From DATBAK01 sp038240075 (GTDB taxonomy: Bacteria; Actinomycetota; Acidimicrobiia; IMCC26256; PALSA-610), in assembly GCA_038240075.1 (NCBI GenBank), contig JBBSEC010000078.1:1-21821 (forward strand): a DNA stretch of 21,821 bases. Reading direction: 5' to 3'. Position 1 is the first letter of the stretch; each line of letters opens with the position of its first letter. Below are positions 14,826 to 21,635 of this stretch, one piece after another. The notes under the pieces were generated by a model. The model had not been told where the DNA came from and did no database searches. It was given only the letters and a program-made list of their open reading frames with translations. The position numbers and the translations under genes are program-made.

Positions 14826-15584
14826 ATGAATCGCGGCCTGAAATGGACTGCGTCGGCCTGCGTGGCCACGGGGTGTGTGATCGGAAGCCTCATCATCGGC
14901 ATGGGCGCCGCCGTGGCGACCACGGCGGCGACACCGACCACCGCGACCCCGGTCACCGCGTCGCCGGCGACGACGACGGCGACTCCCACCACGCTGACGC
15001 CGACCACCGGTTCTCCCACGACGGTGGCGACACCGACGACGGCGCCCGTGCTCACCGACCCGTTCCAGCCTCCGAGCACCGCGGCGACGGCTCACGTGTC
15101 GATCGTCGACTTCGGCTACTCCCCTGCGTCGATCACGGTGACCATGGGTACGACCGTGACCTGGACGAACACCGGCGGAGTGATCCACAGCGTCACCTCC
15201 GACACCGGCGCGTTCGACTCGAGCCCGAGCTGTCCGTCGGGCGCGTGCATCGACCCGGGGAGCTCGTACTCCCACACCTTCGCCACCGCCGGCACGTTCG
15301 CCTATCACTGCCGGGTGCACTCGAACATGCACGGCACGATCATCGTGAAGGCGGCCGTGACCACGCCCACGACCACGCCCGGCAGCACGGTCGCCGGTGG
15401 CGGCGGCGGCGCCTCGACGTCGGTCGCCGCGCAGGCGAGCGGCCCGCAGCTCGCGTTCACGGGTGCCGCCGCGAACGAGCTGTGGATCGCGATCGGCGCG
15501 CTGTTCACGATCACGCTCGGGCTCGCGCTGCGTCCGCGTCGCCGCCCGTTCCCCGTGCCGGCCGAACACCGCCGCGCCCGCTGA
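14826..15584 (+). CDS. Cell-wall-anchored cupredoxin (plastocyanin-like) with LAxTG sorting signal
   Basis: A 252-residue exported blue-copper protein. It has a signal peptide (~1-31), a Thr/Pro/Ala-rich linker (~32-85) suited to spanning the wall, and a cupredoxin domain (~88-175) with the type 1 copper ligands H121 (GVIHSVTS) and C162, H165 and M168 (YHCRVHSNMHG). Extra cysteines C136 and C141 could pair. A second low-complexity linker with five Gly leads to LAFTG (209-213), a hydrophobic helix (~218-235) and RPRRR. That is a sorting signal of the LAxTG type used by class E sortases, so covalent attachment to peptidoglycan is likely. GAGGGGG upstream supports ATG 14826. It is followed 42 bp later by another cupredoxin gene. 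Its role is presumably extracytoplasmic electron transfer or copper handling. Confidence 0.85.
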   Translation: MNRGLKWTASACVATGCVIGSLIIGMGAAVATTAATPTTATPVTASPATTTATPTTLTPTTGSPTTVATPTTAPVLTDPFQPPSTAATAHVSIVDFGYSPASITVTMGTTVTWTNTGGVIHSVTSDTGAFDSSPSCPSGACIDPGSSYSHTFATAGTFAYHCRVHSNMHGTIIVKAAVTTPTTTPGSTVAGGGGGASTSVAAQASGPQLAFTGAAANELWIAIGALFTITLGLALRPRRRPFPVPAEHRRAR

Positions 15585-15611
15585 TCCAACCCCACGCTGA
15601 TCCAACCCCAC
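15580..15611. repeat. Perfect 16-bp tandem duplication spanning the stop codon of the first cupredoxin gene
   Basis: GCTGATCCAACCCCAC occurs twice head to tail (15580-15595 and 15596-15611). The first copy contains the TGA of the upstream gene. The second lies just before the ribosome-binding site (CGGAGG) of the next gene, so the duplication sets the intergenic distance. Confidence 0.9.
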
Positions 15612-15626
15612 CGGAGGTACCGATCC

Positions 15627-16067
15627 ATGCGCCGTCAGCTCTCCCTCACCTTCTGCCTGCTGCTCGTGGCCGCCGGCGCCGCGTTTGCAGGCGTCGCGAA
15701 CGCGGGCGCAACAACCGCGTCCGTGCCGGCTGCGAAGCCGGTCGCGAAGGCCTCCATCAAGATCGTGTCGGGCAGCATGTGCAAGCCGGCGGCCGAGTTC
15801 TGCTTCAAGCCGTCACTGAAGTCGATCGCAGCCGGCACGAAGGTCACGTGGGTCAACCAGACGCTCACCGTGCACACGGTCACGCGTTGCAGCGCGGCAG
15901 CGTGCGGCGGCGTCTCCGGCGGAACCGGCAAGGACACCGGGCTCGGGAGTGCCAGCATCGCCAAGAGCGGCAGGTACAGCTTCGTGTTCCACGGCGCCGG
16001 GACCTACACGTACTACTGCGCGATCCACGGGTACGCCCTCATGCACGGCACCATCACCGTGACCTGA
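15627..16067 (+). CDS. Secreted cupredoxin (plastocyanin/azurin-like)
   Basis: A 146-residue exported blue-copper protein with a classical signal peptide (MRRQLSLTFCLLLVAAGAAF...VANA, cleavage near residue 26). The single cupredoxin domain has type 1 ligands H83 (LTVHTVTR) and C131, H134 and M139 (YYCAIHGYALMHG). The Cys-to-Met spacing is two residues longer than in the upstream gene, which should tune the copper site differently. Four further cysteines (C52, C59, C88, C93) probably form two disulphides. CCGGAGGTACC upstream gives a good ribosome-binding site. With the wall-anchored cupredoxin 42 bp upstream it probably forms an operon. It converges on the aldo/keto reductase gene with a 15-bp gap. 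Confidence 0.85.
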   Translation: MRRQLSLTFCLLLVAAGAAFAGVANAGATTASVPAAKPVAKASIKIVSGSMCKPAAEFCFKPSLKSIAAGTKVTWVNQTLTVHTVTRCSAAACGGVSGGTGKDTGLGSASIAKSGRYSFVFHGAGTYTYYCAIHGYALMHGTITVT

Positions 16068-16082
16068 CGGCGCCCGAGACGG

Positions 16083-17021
16083 TCAGCTCGCCGCGCCGGT
16101 GAGCGCGGCGTCGACCGCGCGCAGATCGTCGCTCGAGAGACGCCACTCGACCGCGACCGCGTTCTCCCGCACCTGCTCCGGCCGCGTCGCACCGGCGATC
16201 ACCGAGCACACGACGCGCTGCGACGCGAGCCATGCCTGCGCGAGCTCACCGACGGTGTGGCCGTGATCGCTCGCGAACGCGGTGAGCGCCTCGATGCGCG
16301 TGAAGTTCGCGTCGGTGAGCCAGCGGCCGTTGTCGGCGACGAGCCGAGTGCCTTCGGGTGCCGGCTCGCCTCGGCGGTACTTGCCGGTGAGTGCGCCGCC
16401 GGCCAGCGGGAAGTACGGCAGCACACTCATGTCGAAGTGCTTGCACGCGGGCACGACCTCGCGTTCGACCGCGCGCCGCAACAGGCTCCATTCGTTCTGC
16501 GCGCTCAAGAAGCGTTCGAACCCCCGGGTCCGCGCCGTCCAGTCGGCATCCGCGATCTGCCAGCCCGTGAAGTTCGACGAGCCGAGGTACCGGACCTTCC
16601 CCTGATGGACGAGGTCGTTCAACGCGCCCAGCGTCTCTTCGATCGGCGTCGTCGGGTCGGGGGCGTGCATCTGGAAGAGGTCGATGTAGTCGGTGCCGAG
16701 CCGGCGCAGGCTCGCCTCCGCCGCGCGCATCACGTAGCGACGCGATCCACCCGCGGCGTACGGACCGTCGCCCATCGGCATCGCGAACTTCGTCGCGACG
16801 ACGACCTCGTCGCGGTGCGTGCCGAGCGCGACGCCGAGCAGCTCCTCGGAACGGTGCCCGCCGTAGATGTCGGCCGTGTCGAAGAGGGTGATACCGGCAT
16901 CGAGCGCGGCGGAGACGACGGCGCTGGTGGCGGCCTGGTCGATCCGGCCGCCGAAGTTGTTGCAGCCGAGCCCCGCGAGCGAAACCCGCAGCCCCGATCC
17001 GCCCACCGAGCGGAAGTCCAT
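16083..17021 (-). CDS. Aldo/keto reductase
   Basis: A 312-residue cytosolic NADPH-dependent oxidoreductase of the aldo/keto reductase family (TIM barrel). The catalytic tetrad is visible: D48 and Y53 in FDTADIYGG, K78 in VVATKF and H119 in DLFQMHAPD. Other family features are YVMRAAEASLRRLGTDYIDL, VRYLGSSNFTGWQI, QNEWSLLRR, the loop PYFPLAGGALTGKY and the C-terminal cofactor-binding SVIAGATRPEQVREN. The subclass resembles the YghZ/Tas-like reductases, and the physiological substrate is unknown. AAGGGGGA seven bases before ATG 17021 is a good ribosome-binding site. Its leader contains an intrinsic-terminator-like hairpin, so expression may be controlled by attenuation. Confidence 0.9.
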   Translation of the reverse strand: MDFRSVGGSGLRVSLAGLGCNNFGGRIDQAATSAVVSAALDAGITLFDTADIYGGHRSEELLGVALGTHRDEVVVATKFAMPMGDGPYAAGGSRRYVMRAAEASLRRLGTDYIDLFQMHAPDPTTPIEETLGALNDLVHQGKVRYLGSSNFTGWQIADADWTARTRGFERFLSAQNEWSLLRRAVEREVVPACKHFDMSVLPYFPLAGGALTGKYRRGEPAPEGTRLVADNGRWLTDANFTRIEALTAFASDHGHTVGELAQAWLASQRVVCSVIAGATRPEQVRENAVAVEWRLSSDDLRAVDAALTGAAS

Positions 17022-17056
17022 GACGCGTCCCCCTTCGACGCAGTCACGCTATGCAC

Positions 17057-17119
17057 GAAAGAGAAAAGCCGGCGGGATCCCTTGTCGGGTTGGGGCCTGC
17101 GCTTCGGGATCCCGCCGGC
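17057..17119 (-). terminator. Perfect 14-bp hairpin plus U-rich tract upstream of the aldo/keto reductase gene
   Basis: GCCGGCGGGATCCC (17068-17081) and GGGATCCCGCCGGC (17106-17119) are exact reverse complements around a 24-base loop. Read on the minus strand, the stem is followed directly by TTTTCTCTTTC, the pattern of an intrinsic terminator. No such tract follows on the plus strand. It lies 36 bp before the reductase ATG, so it could attenuate that gene or end a small RNA transcribed from 17120-17300. Confidence 0.65.
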
Positions 17120-17228
17120 ATGGGTCCGAGGGGCGGGGTGTCCTCAGACCACTTTGCGCAGGGCAGTCTTCCCAGGTTCCACGGCGGTCAAACCACCTTT
17201 CGCAAGCCTGCGACCAGGGCGAATGCGG

Positions 17229-17255
17229 GTTTCTGCGCTCAGCCTGGCAGGGTAG
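17229..17255 (+). promoter_or_regulatory. Possible SigB/SigF-type stress promoter for csbD and the universal stress gene
   Basis: GTTT (17229-17232), a 17-base spacer and GGGTAG (17250-17255) resemble the GTTT-N15-17-GGGTA pattern of Gram-positive general-stress sigma factors. The start of transcription would fall near 17262, about 45 bp before the CsbD ATG. Position and downstream genes fit. The match is short, so chance is not excluded. Confidence 0.4.
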
Positions 17256-17306
17256 GAGGCACCGAGCGGCACCAGCCGCCGACCCCCCAACGCAAGGAGC
17301 TCCGCC

Positions 17307-17507
17307 ATGAGCGACGCCAGCAGCAAGGCCGACGACCTGAAGGGCCGGGCCAAGGAGGCCGTCGGCGACCTCACCGACAACGCCGACCTCAAGCGCGAGG
17401 GCAAGACCGACCGTGCCGCCGGCAAGGTCAAGGAGAAGCTCTCGGAGGCGAAGGACAAGCTCGAGGACGTGGTCGACGAGGTCAAGGACAAGCTCCACCG
17501 CGACTGA
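17307..17507 (+). CDS. csbD: CsbD family stress protein
   Basis: A 66-residue, highly charged, Lys/Asp/Glu-rich helical protein matching the CsbD family: KADDLKGRAKEAVGDLTDNA, LKREGKTDRAAGKVKEKLSE, then a coiled, Asp/Lys-rich tail ending DKLHRD. In Bacillus csbD is a SigB-dependent general stress gene; the biochemical function is unknown. AAGGAG eight bases before the ATG is a good ribosome-binding site. It is followed 45 bp later by a universal stress protein gene on the same strand, probably co-transcribed. A possible stress-sigma promoter lies upstream. Confidence 0.9.
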   Translation: MSDASSKADDLKGRAKEAVGDLTDNADLKREGKTDRAAGKVKEKLSEAKDKLEDVVDEVKDKLHRD

Positions 17508-17552
17508 CCGTTCGAGCTCGGAACGGCTCTGGCCGAAGATCCGGAGGTCCTG

Positions 17553-18035
17553 ATGACTGCGATGCACGTGCTCGTCCCCACCGACGGTTCCGACATCGCG
17601 CTCGAGGCCGCGACACGTGGCCTCGAGCTGTTGGCGCCCGCGACGAAGGTGACGTTGCTCGACGTCATCAGCGACCTCCCGATCGACGGCGGAGGCGGGA
17701 TCGAGGGACCGATCCTCTCCCCCGACCAGGCCGACGAGCTGCAGAAGAGCGAGGAACAGAAGGCGGCGCGTTCGATGGCCGACACGGAAGCCGCGATCAA
17801 AGCGGTGATCCCGGCGACAGCCACCATCGAGCAGCGAACCGAGATGGGTGATCCCGCCGCGATGATCTGCAGCGTGGCGCGTGACCTCGCAGTCGACGCG
17901 ATCGTGGTGGGATCCCACGGCAAGGGCTTCTTGTCGCGCGTGCTTCTCGGATCAGTGAGCGAGCACGTGACGCGCCATGCTCCGTGCCCGGTGCTCGTCG
18001 TCCGCGCGTTGCCGGCGGAGCCCGCGTCGACCTGA
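17553..18035 (+). CDS. Universal stress protein (UspA family, ATP-binding type)
   Basis: A 160-residue cytosolic UspA-fold protein. It begins with the strand HVLVPTDGSDIALEAATRGL, with the conserved Asp of the nucleotide site, and has EMGDPAAMICSVARDLAVDA. It ends with VVGSHGKGFLSRVLLGSVSE, which fits the G-2x-G-9x-G(S/T) ATP-binding signature, then HAPCPVLVV. Residues ~45-85 form a longer, Gln/Glu-rich insertion than in minimal family members. GGAGGTCCTG precedes the ATG; M4 (17562) is another possible start. It lies downstream of csbD and converges on the helicase-like gene with a 1-bp gap. The specific stress response is not known. Confidence 0.88.
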   Translation: MTAMHVLVPTDGSDIALEAATRGLELLAPATKVTLLDVISDLPIDGGGGIEGPILSPDQADELQKSEEQKAARSMADTEAAIKAVIPATATIEQRTEMGDPAAMICSVARDLAVDAIVVGSHGKGFLSRVLLGSVSEHVTRHAPCPVLVVRALPAEPAST

Positions 18036-18036
18036 T

Positions 18037-20076
18037 CTACGTCGATCGCGCGAGTGCCGGCGGGAGCGGGCGCGCGTGCGCGATCACGAGTCGTTGGACC
18101 GGGCGCGTCAGCGCGACGAAGAGCAGGCGCGTGCCGTGATCGGACTCGGCGACGATGGCCGCCGGTTCCACGACGACGACGGCGTCGAACTCGAGGCCCT
18201 TGGCCAGCGCCGCGGGCAGTAGCGACAACCGGTGCGCGATGGTCGAGTGCTCCGGACGCGGCACGTCGATCCCCGCCGCCGCGAGCTCGGCACGCAAGCT
18301 GTCGAGCATCGCGGTCGGCGCGATCACCGCGGTCGTCGTGAACTCCTCGGCGAGAACCGCCGCCTGCCCGACGACGGTCTCCGCGAGCGTCGCGGCGGTG
18401 ACGACGTGCAGCTCGGGAGGTTCGCCCTCCTCGCGCGCCGAGACCGCGGCGGTGACGTGCGGCGCGGCTTCGGGAAGCAGCCGGTTCGCGTAGTCGAGGA
18501 TCGCAGCGGGGAGCCGGTACCCGATCGTGAGCTCCGCGGTGCGCACGACCTCGGGGGAGCCGAGGTGCTCGAGCGCGTCGGTCCACGACCGCGACGCGCC
18601 CGCGCCCGTCGCCTGCGCGAGGTCGCCGAGAATGGTGAGCGACGACGCGACCGCACGCCGTGCGACCATGCGCAGCGCCATTGCCGACAGGTCCTGCGCC
18701 TCGTCGACGATGACGTGGCCGTACCTGCGGACCTCGCCCTTCACGAGCGCCTCGGCCTCGTCGATGAGCGGGAGATCGGCGGCCGTCCACGGGTCGGCCT
18801 CACCCTTGCGCGCGGAGGGCCGGAGCACCGCGGCCTGCTCCTCGGAATCGAGGATGCCGTCGGCCGCGCGCGCGAGCGCCGCGCGGCTCGTGACCAGCCG
18901 GCGCACGAGCGCAGTGGGGTTGACGGGCCGCCAGAGCGCGTCGAGTGCGGCGCGCGACTCGCGATCGCGGACGAGCTCGTCGGCGAACTCCTCGGACGAG
19001 AGCGCGAGCAGGTCGCCGCGCGCGAAGAGCTCGTAGGCATGGCGGACGATGAGGTCGCGGAACCGCAGCCGTGCCGCTGCGAACGTCGGCACGCGTTGGC
19101 GCGCGGCGGTAATGGCCCGGTCGATCGCGTCGGGAGCGAAGCGCAGCTCCCGCGAGCGGAAGCGGAGCACGACGTCGGAGTCGGGCTGACGGATCGCCTC
19201 CGCGCACGCGCGCACGATCACCGTCGCCATCCGTGGGTCACCCTTGAGTCGCGCCGCGGTGTCGGTGTCGGCCCTGACGATCCGGAACCGCAATCCAAGG
19301 AGGTCGTCGACCGTCGACTGGCTGACCGACGTCTCACCCAACGACGGCAGCACCTGCGAGATGTATTCGAGGAAGACGCGGTTCGGGCCGACGACGAGGA
19401 CACCCTGGCGTGCGAGCCGTTCACGGTGCTCGTAGAGGAGGAACGCGGCGCGGTGCAGCCCGACGGCGGTCTTGCCGGTTCCCGGGCCTCCCTGCACGAC
19501 GAGGCACTCACCGATCGGCGCGCGGATCACGATGTCCTGCTCGGCCTGGATCGTCGCGACGATGTCGCGCATCTGGCCGGTGCGGGCGCGTCGCAACTCC
19601 GCGAGCAACGGATCCGGGACACCGCCCGCGGCCGCGGCGAGGACCGAATCGGGATCGGAGAAGTCTTCTTCGAAGATGTCGGCGAGGTCGCGACCGGAGA
19701 AGGTGAAGCGGCGGCGGATGCGCAGTCCGAACGGATCGGCGGCGGTCGCGCGGTAGAACGGGACAGCGACACCGGCGCGCCAGTCGACGATGACGGGCTC
19801 ACCTTCGGGATCGTCGACCTCGCGGCGACCGACGTAGAACCGGTCGCCCGACTCTTCGTCGATCCGGCCGAAGCACAGCACTGCGGAGTCGTCCTCGAGC
19901 GATCGCAGCCGCTGGGTCAGGTGCCAACGCACCGCGGCGGTGTCGAACTCTCCGGCGGCGAGGTCTTCCTGTTCGACGTACGCGGCCGTCCGCGCGCGCA
20001 TCTCGGCGAGACACTTCGCCGCGAAGGCAAGGTAGGCGCGTTCGCTCTCGACCTCAGGGTGCGGCACGGACTCCAT
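18037..20076 (-). CDS. HelD/HelR-like RNA polymerase-recycling ATPase (UvrD/Rep-type superfamily 1)
   Basis: A 679-residue SF1 ATPase. The N-terminus ESERAYLAFAAKCLAEMRAR is the helical arm typical of HelD, followed by VLCFGRID and GEPVIVDWRAGVAVPFYRA, a strongly conserved HelD signature. Walker A is GGPGTGKT (~196-203), Walker B VIVDEAQDLSAMALR (~456-469), then ILGDLAQAT, IGYRLPAAILDYANRL, KGLEFDAVVV and LFVALTRPVQRLVI. HelD proteins free stalled RNA polymerase, and in actinomycetes HelR forms can confer rifampicin tolerance. Upstream in-frame ATGs (for example 20184) would add a HAHAHAH leader and overlap the divergent gene, so 20076 is chosen; there is no clear ribosome-binding site. No rifampicin-associated element is visible upstream. 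Confidence 0.85.
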   Translation of the reverse strand: MESVPHPEVESERAYLAFAAKCLAEMRARTAAYVEQEDLAAGEFDTAAVRWHLTQRLRSLEDDSAVLCFGRIDEESGDRFYVGRREVDDPEGEPVIVDWRAGVAVPFYRATAADPFGLRIRRRFTFSGRDLADIFEEDFSDPDSVLAAAAGGVPDPLLAELRRARTGQMRDIVATIQAEQDIVIRAPIGECLVVQGGPGTGKTAVGLHRAAFLLYEHRERLARQGVLVVGPNRVFLEYISQVLPSLGETSVSQSTVDDLLGLRFRIVRADTDTAARLKGDPRMATVIVRACAEAIRQPDSDVVLRFRSRELRFAPDAIDRAITAARQRVPTFAAARLRFRDLIVRHAYELFARGDLLALSSEEFADELVRDRESRAALDALWRPVNPTALVRRLVTSRAALARAADGILDSEEQAAVLRPSARKGEADPWTAADLPLIDEAEALVKGEVRRYGHVIVDEAQDLSAMALRMVARRAVASSLTILGDLAQATGAGASRSWTDALEHLGSPEVVRTAELTIGYRLPAAILDYANRLLPEAAPHVTAAVSAREEGEPPELHVVTAATLAETVVGQAAVLAEEFTTTAVIAPTAMLDSLRAELAAAGIDVPRPEHSTIAHRLSLLPAALAKGLEFDAVVVVEPAAIVAESDHGTRLLFVALTRPVQRLVIAHARPLPPALARST

Positions 20077-20079
20077 GGT

Positions 20080-20100
20080 CGCATGCGCATGCGCATGCGC
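20080..20100. repeat. Short GCATGC tandem repeat with strict purine-pyrimidine alternation
   Basis: CGCATGCGCATGCGCATGCG plus one C alternates purine and pyrimidine over 21 bp and is made of self-complementary GCATGC units. It lies 4 bp upstream of the HelD-like start codon, in the divergent space shared with the MenC-like gene. Confidence 0.8.
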
Positions 20101-20164
20101 TTCACCGGCATGTGCAGTACTGAACCAGTCGGTTGCGCCTGCTCCGCGCTCGGGTTGGGTCACA

Positions 20165-21280
20165 ATGCCGGTCGTGACGCTCATGCGCGAGATCGAGCTC
20201 CGCCGCGTCCGTCTGCCGCTCGTGCGGCCGTTTCGGACCGCGCTCGGCACCGATCATGAGCGCGACGCGCTCATCGTGCGGATCGCGACCGACGCCGGCG
20301 AAGGTTGGGGCGAGTGTGTGGCGCCGCGCGAGCCGTTCTACGCGTCGGAGTGGGTCGGCGGTGCGCAGGCGGTCATCCGGGAGTTTCTCGGTCCCTTGCT
20401 GCTCTCGGAGCCGGTCGACGCGGGCAGGGTCGGCAGTGTGTTGGCTCGAGTGAAGGGCCACCCGATGGCGAAAGCCGCGCTCGAGATGGCGGTGCTCGAC
20501 GCCGAGCTGCGGGCGTCGGGGGTGTCGCTGGCGGCACGACTCGGCGCCGTCCGCACGACGGTCGAGAGCGGCGTGGCCGTGGGCATCGCCGCGTCCGTGC
20601 CGGAGTTGCTCGACGAGATCGACGGCTATCTCGCGGCCGGGTACCGCCGGGTGAAGCTCAAGATCCGGCCCGGTTGGGACATCGAGCCGGTCGCCGCGTT
20701 CCGGGAGCGGTTCGGCAACGTGGCGCTCCAGGTGGACGCCAACGGCGCGTACACGCTCGCCGACGCCACCGTCCTCGGCGCCCTCGACCCGTTCGACCTG
20801 TTGCTCATCGAACAGCCGCTCGCGGAGGACGATCTCATCGGTCACGCCGGTCTGGCCCGCCTGATCGAGACGCCCATCTGCCTCGACGAGTCGATCACCT
20901 CCGCGCGTGTCGCACGCGAAGCGATCGAGCTCGGCGCATGCTCGGTCGTGTGCATCAAGCCGGGACGCGTCGGCGGGTATCTCGAGGCCGCGCGCGTGCA
21001 CGACGTGTGCCGCGACCACGCCGTCGCCGCGTGGTGCGGCGGGATGCTCGAGACCGGGCTCGGACGCGCCGCCAACCTCGCGCTCGCGGCGTTGCCCGGC
21101 TTCACCCTGCCCGGCGACCTCTCGGCTTCCGACCGCTACTTCGCTCGCGATCTCACGGCACCGTTCGTGCTCGCCGACGGCCACCTTGCGGTGCCGTCAA
21201 CGCCCGGCATCGGGATTGCACCTGATCCCGACGCGTTACGCGACCTCACGACCTCGGTCGAGGTGCTCACCCGCGCGTGA
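20165..21280 (+). CDS. menC: Enolase-superfamily enzyme, o-succinylbenzoate synthase (MenC)/N-acylamino acid racemase type
   Basis: A 371-residue protein of the mandelate racemase/muconate lactonising enzyme group. MenC dehydrates SHCHC to o-succinylbenzoate in menaquinone synthesis; close relatives racemise N-acylamino acids. The N-terminal capping domain has VRLPLVRPFRTALGT and WGECVA. The barrel has K164 and K166 (VKLKIRPGWD), metal ligands D191 (QVDANGAY), E216 (LIEQPL) and D241 (CLDES), and K265 (CIKPGRVGG), followed by CGGMLETGLGRAANLALAAL, as in MenC. No other men genes are present, so the racemase alternative stays open. The start at 20165 is uncertain; 20183 (MREIELRRVRL) fits homologues as well. 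It converges on the ArsR gene with a 25-bp gap. Confidence 0.85.
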   Translation: MPVVTLMREIELRRVRLPLVRPFRTALGTDHERDALIVRIATDAGEGWGECVAPREPFYASEWVGGAQAVIREFLGPLLLSEPVDAGRVGSVLARVKGHPMAKAALEMAVLDAELRASGVSLAARLGAVRTTVESGVAVGIAASVPELLDEIDGYLAAGYRRVKLKIRPGWDIEPVAAFRERFGNVALQVDANGAYTLADATVLGALDPFDLLLIEQPLAEDDLIGHAGLARLIETPICLDESITSARVAREAIELGACSVVCIKPGRVGGYLEAARVHDVCRDHAVAAWCGGMLETGLGRAANLALAALPGFTLPGDLSASDRYFARDLTAPFVLADGHLAVPSTPGIGIAPDPDALRDLTTSVEVLTRA

Positions 21281-21305
21281 GCCCGGGTGTCGCAGGCCCG
21301 CCGCG

Positions 21306-21635
21306 TCAGGTCACGTGGCGGCGGAGGGCGGCGAGGCGGGTGTCCCACGCCGCGCCGACCTCGGTCATCCAGTCGACGGCGTCGCCGAACGCGCCGGGTG
21401 TGAGCCGGTAGCGCACCTGGCGACCGTCACGCTCGGAGTCGACGAGGCCGGCCGCCGCGAGCGACGCAAGGTGCTTGGCGATCGCCTGACGCGAGACCGG
21501 CATCCGCGTCGCGAGCTCCGACGCGCTCGTCGGCGCGGTCCCGAGCGCGCGCACGACGTCACGCCGGGTCGGATCCGACAATGCCGAGAACACCGCGTCG
21601 AGACGGGGTGTTCGCGCCGCGGCGTGCTCAGACAC
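21306..21635 (-). CDS. ArsR-family transcriptional repressor
   Basis: A 109-residue winged-helix regulator. LDAVFSALSDPTRRDVVRAL is the standard ArsR start helix, and SASELATRMPVSRQAIAKHL is the recognition helix-turn-helix. LAAAGLVDSERDGRQVRYRL is the wing, followed by a C-terminal dimerisation helix with WMTEVGAAWDTRLAALRRH. The ELCVC metal-binding motif is absent (this stretch reads SASELA), so it is not a classical metal sensor. It belongs to the subgroup paired with SRPBCC (AHSA1-like) genes. The start is GTG 21635, which overlaps the end of that upstream gene by 8 bp, implying translational coupling. Confidence 0.9.
   Translation of the reverse strand: MSEHAAARTPRLDAVFSALSDPTRRDVVRALGTAPTSASELATRMPVSRQAIAKHLASLAAAGLVDSERDGRQVRYRLTPGAFGDAVDWMTEVGAAWDTRLAALRRHVT

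Noticed and set aside
17144..18790. Minus-strand open frame of 548 codons across the universal stress gene and the intergenic region
   Set aside because: It overlaps three well-supported genes and its residues are low-complexity Arg/Ala/Ser. It is a GC shadow.
20077..20164. Rifampicin-associated element upstream of the HelD/HelR-like gene
   Set aside because: No GC-rich inverted repeat of that type is visible in the divergent spacer; only the GCATGC repeat is.
18232..20259. Very long plus-strand open frame (675 codons) opposite the HelD-like gene
   Set aside because: Composition is Arg/Gly/Asp-rich with no domain. The minus strand carries an unbroken family with Walker motifs; high GC suppresses stops in the antisense frame.
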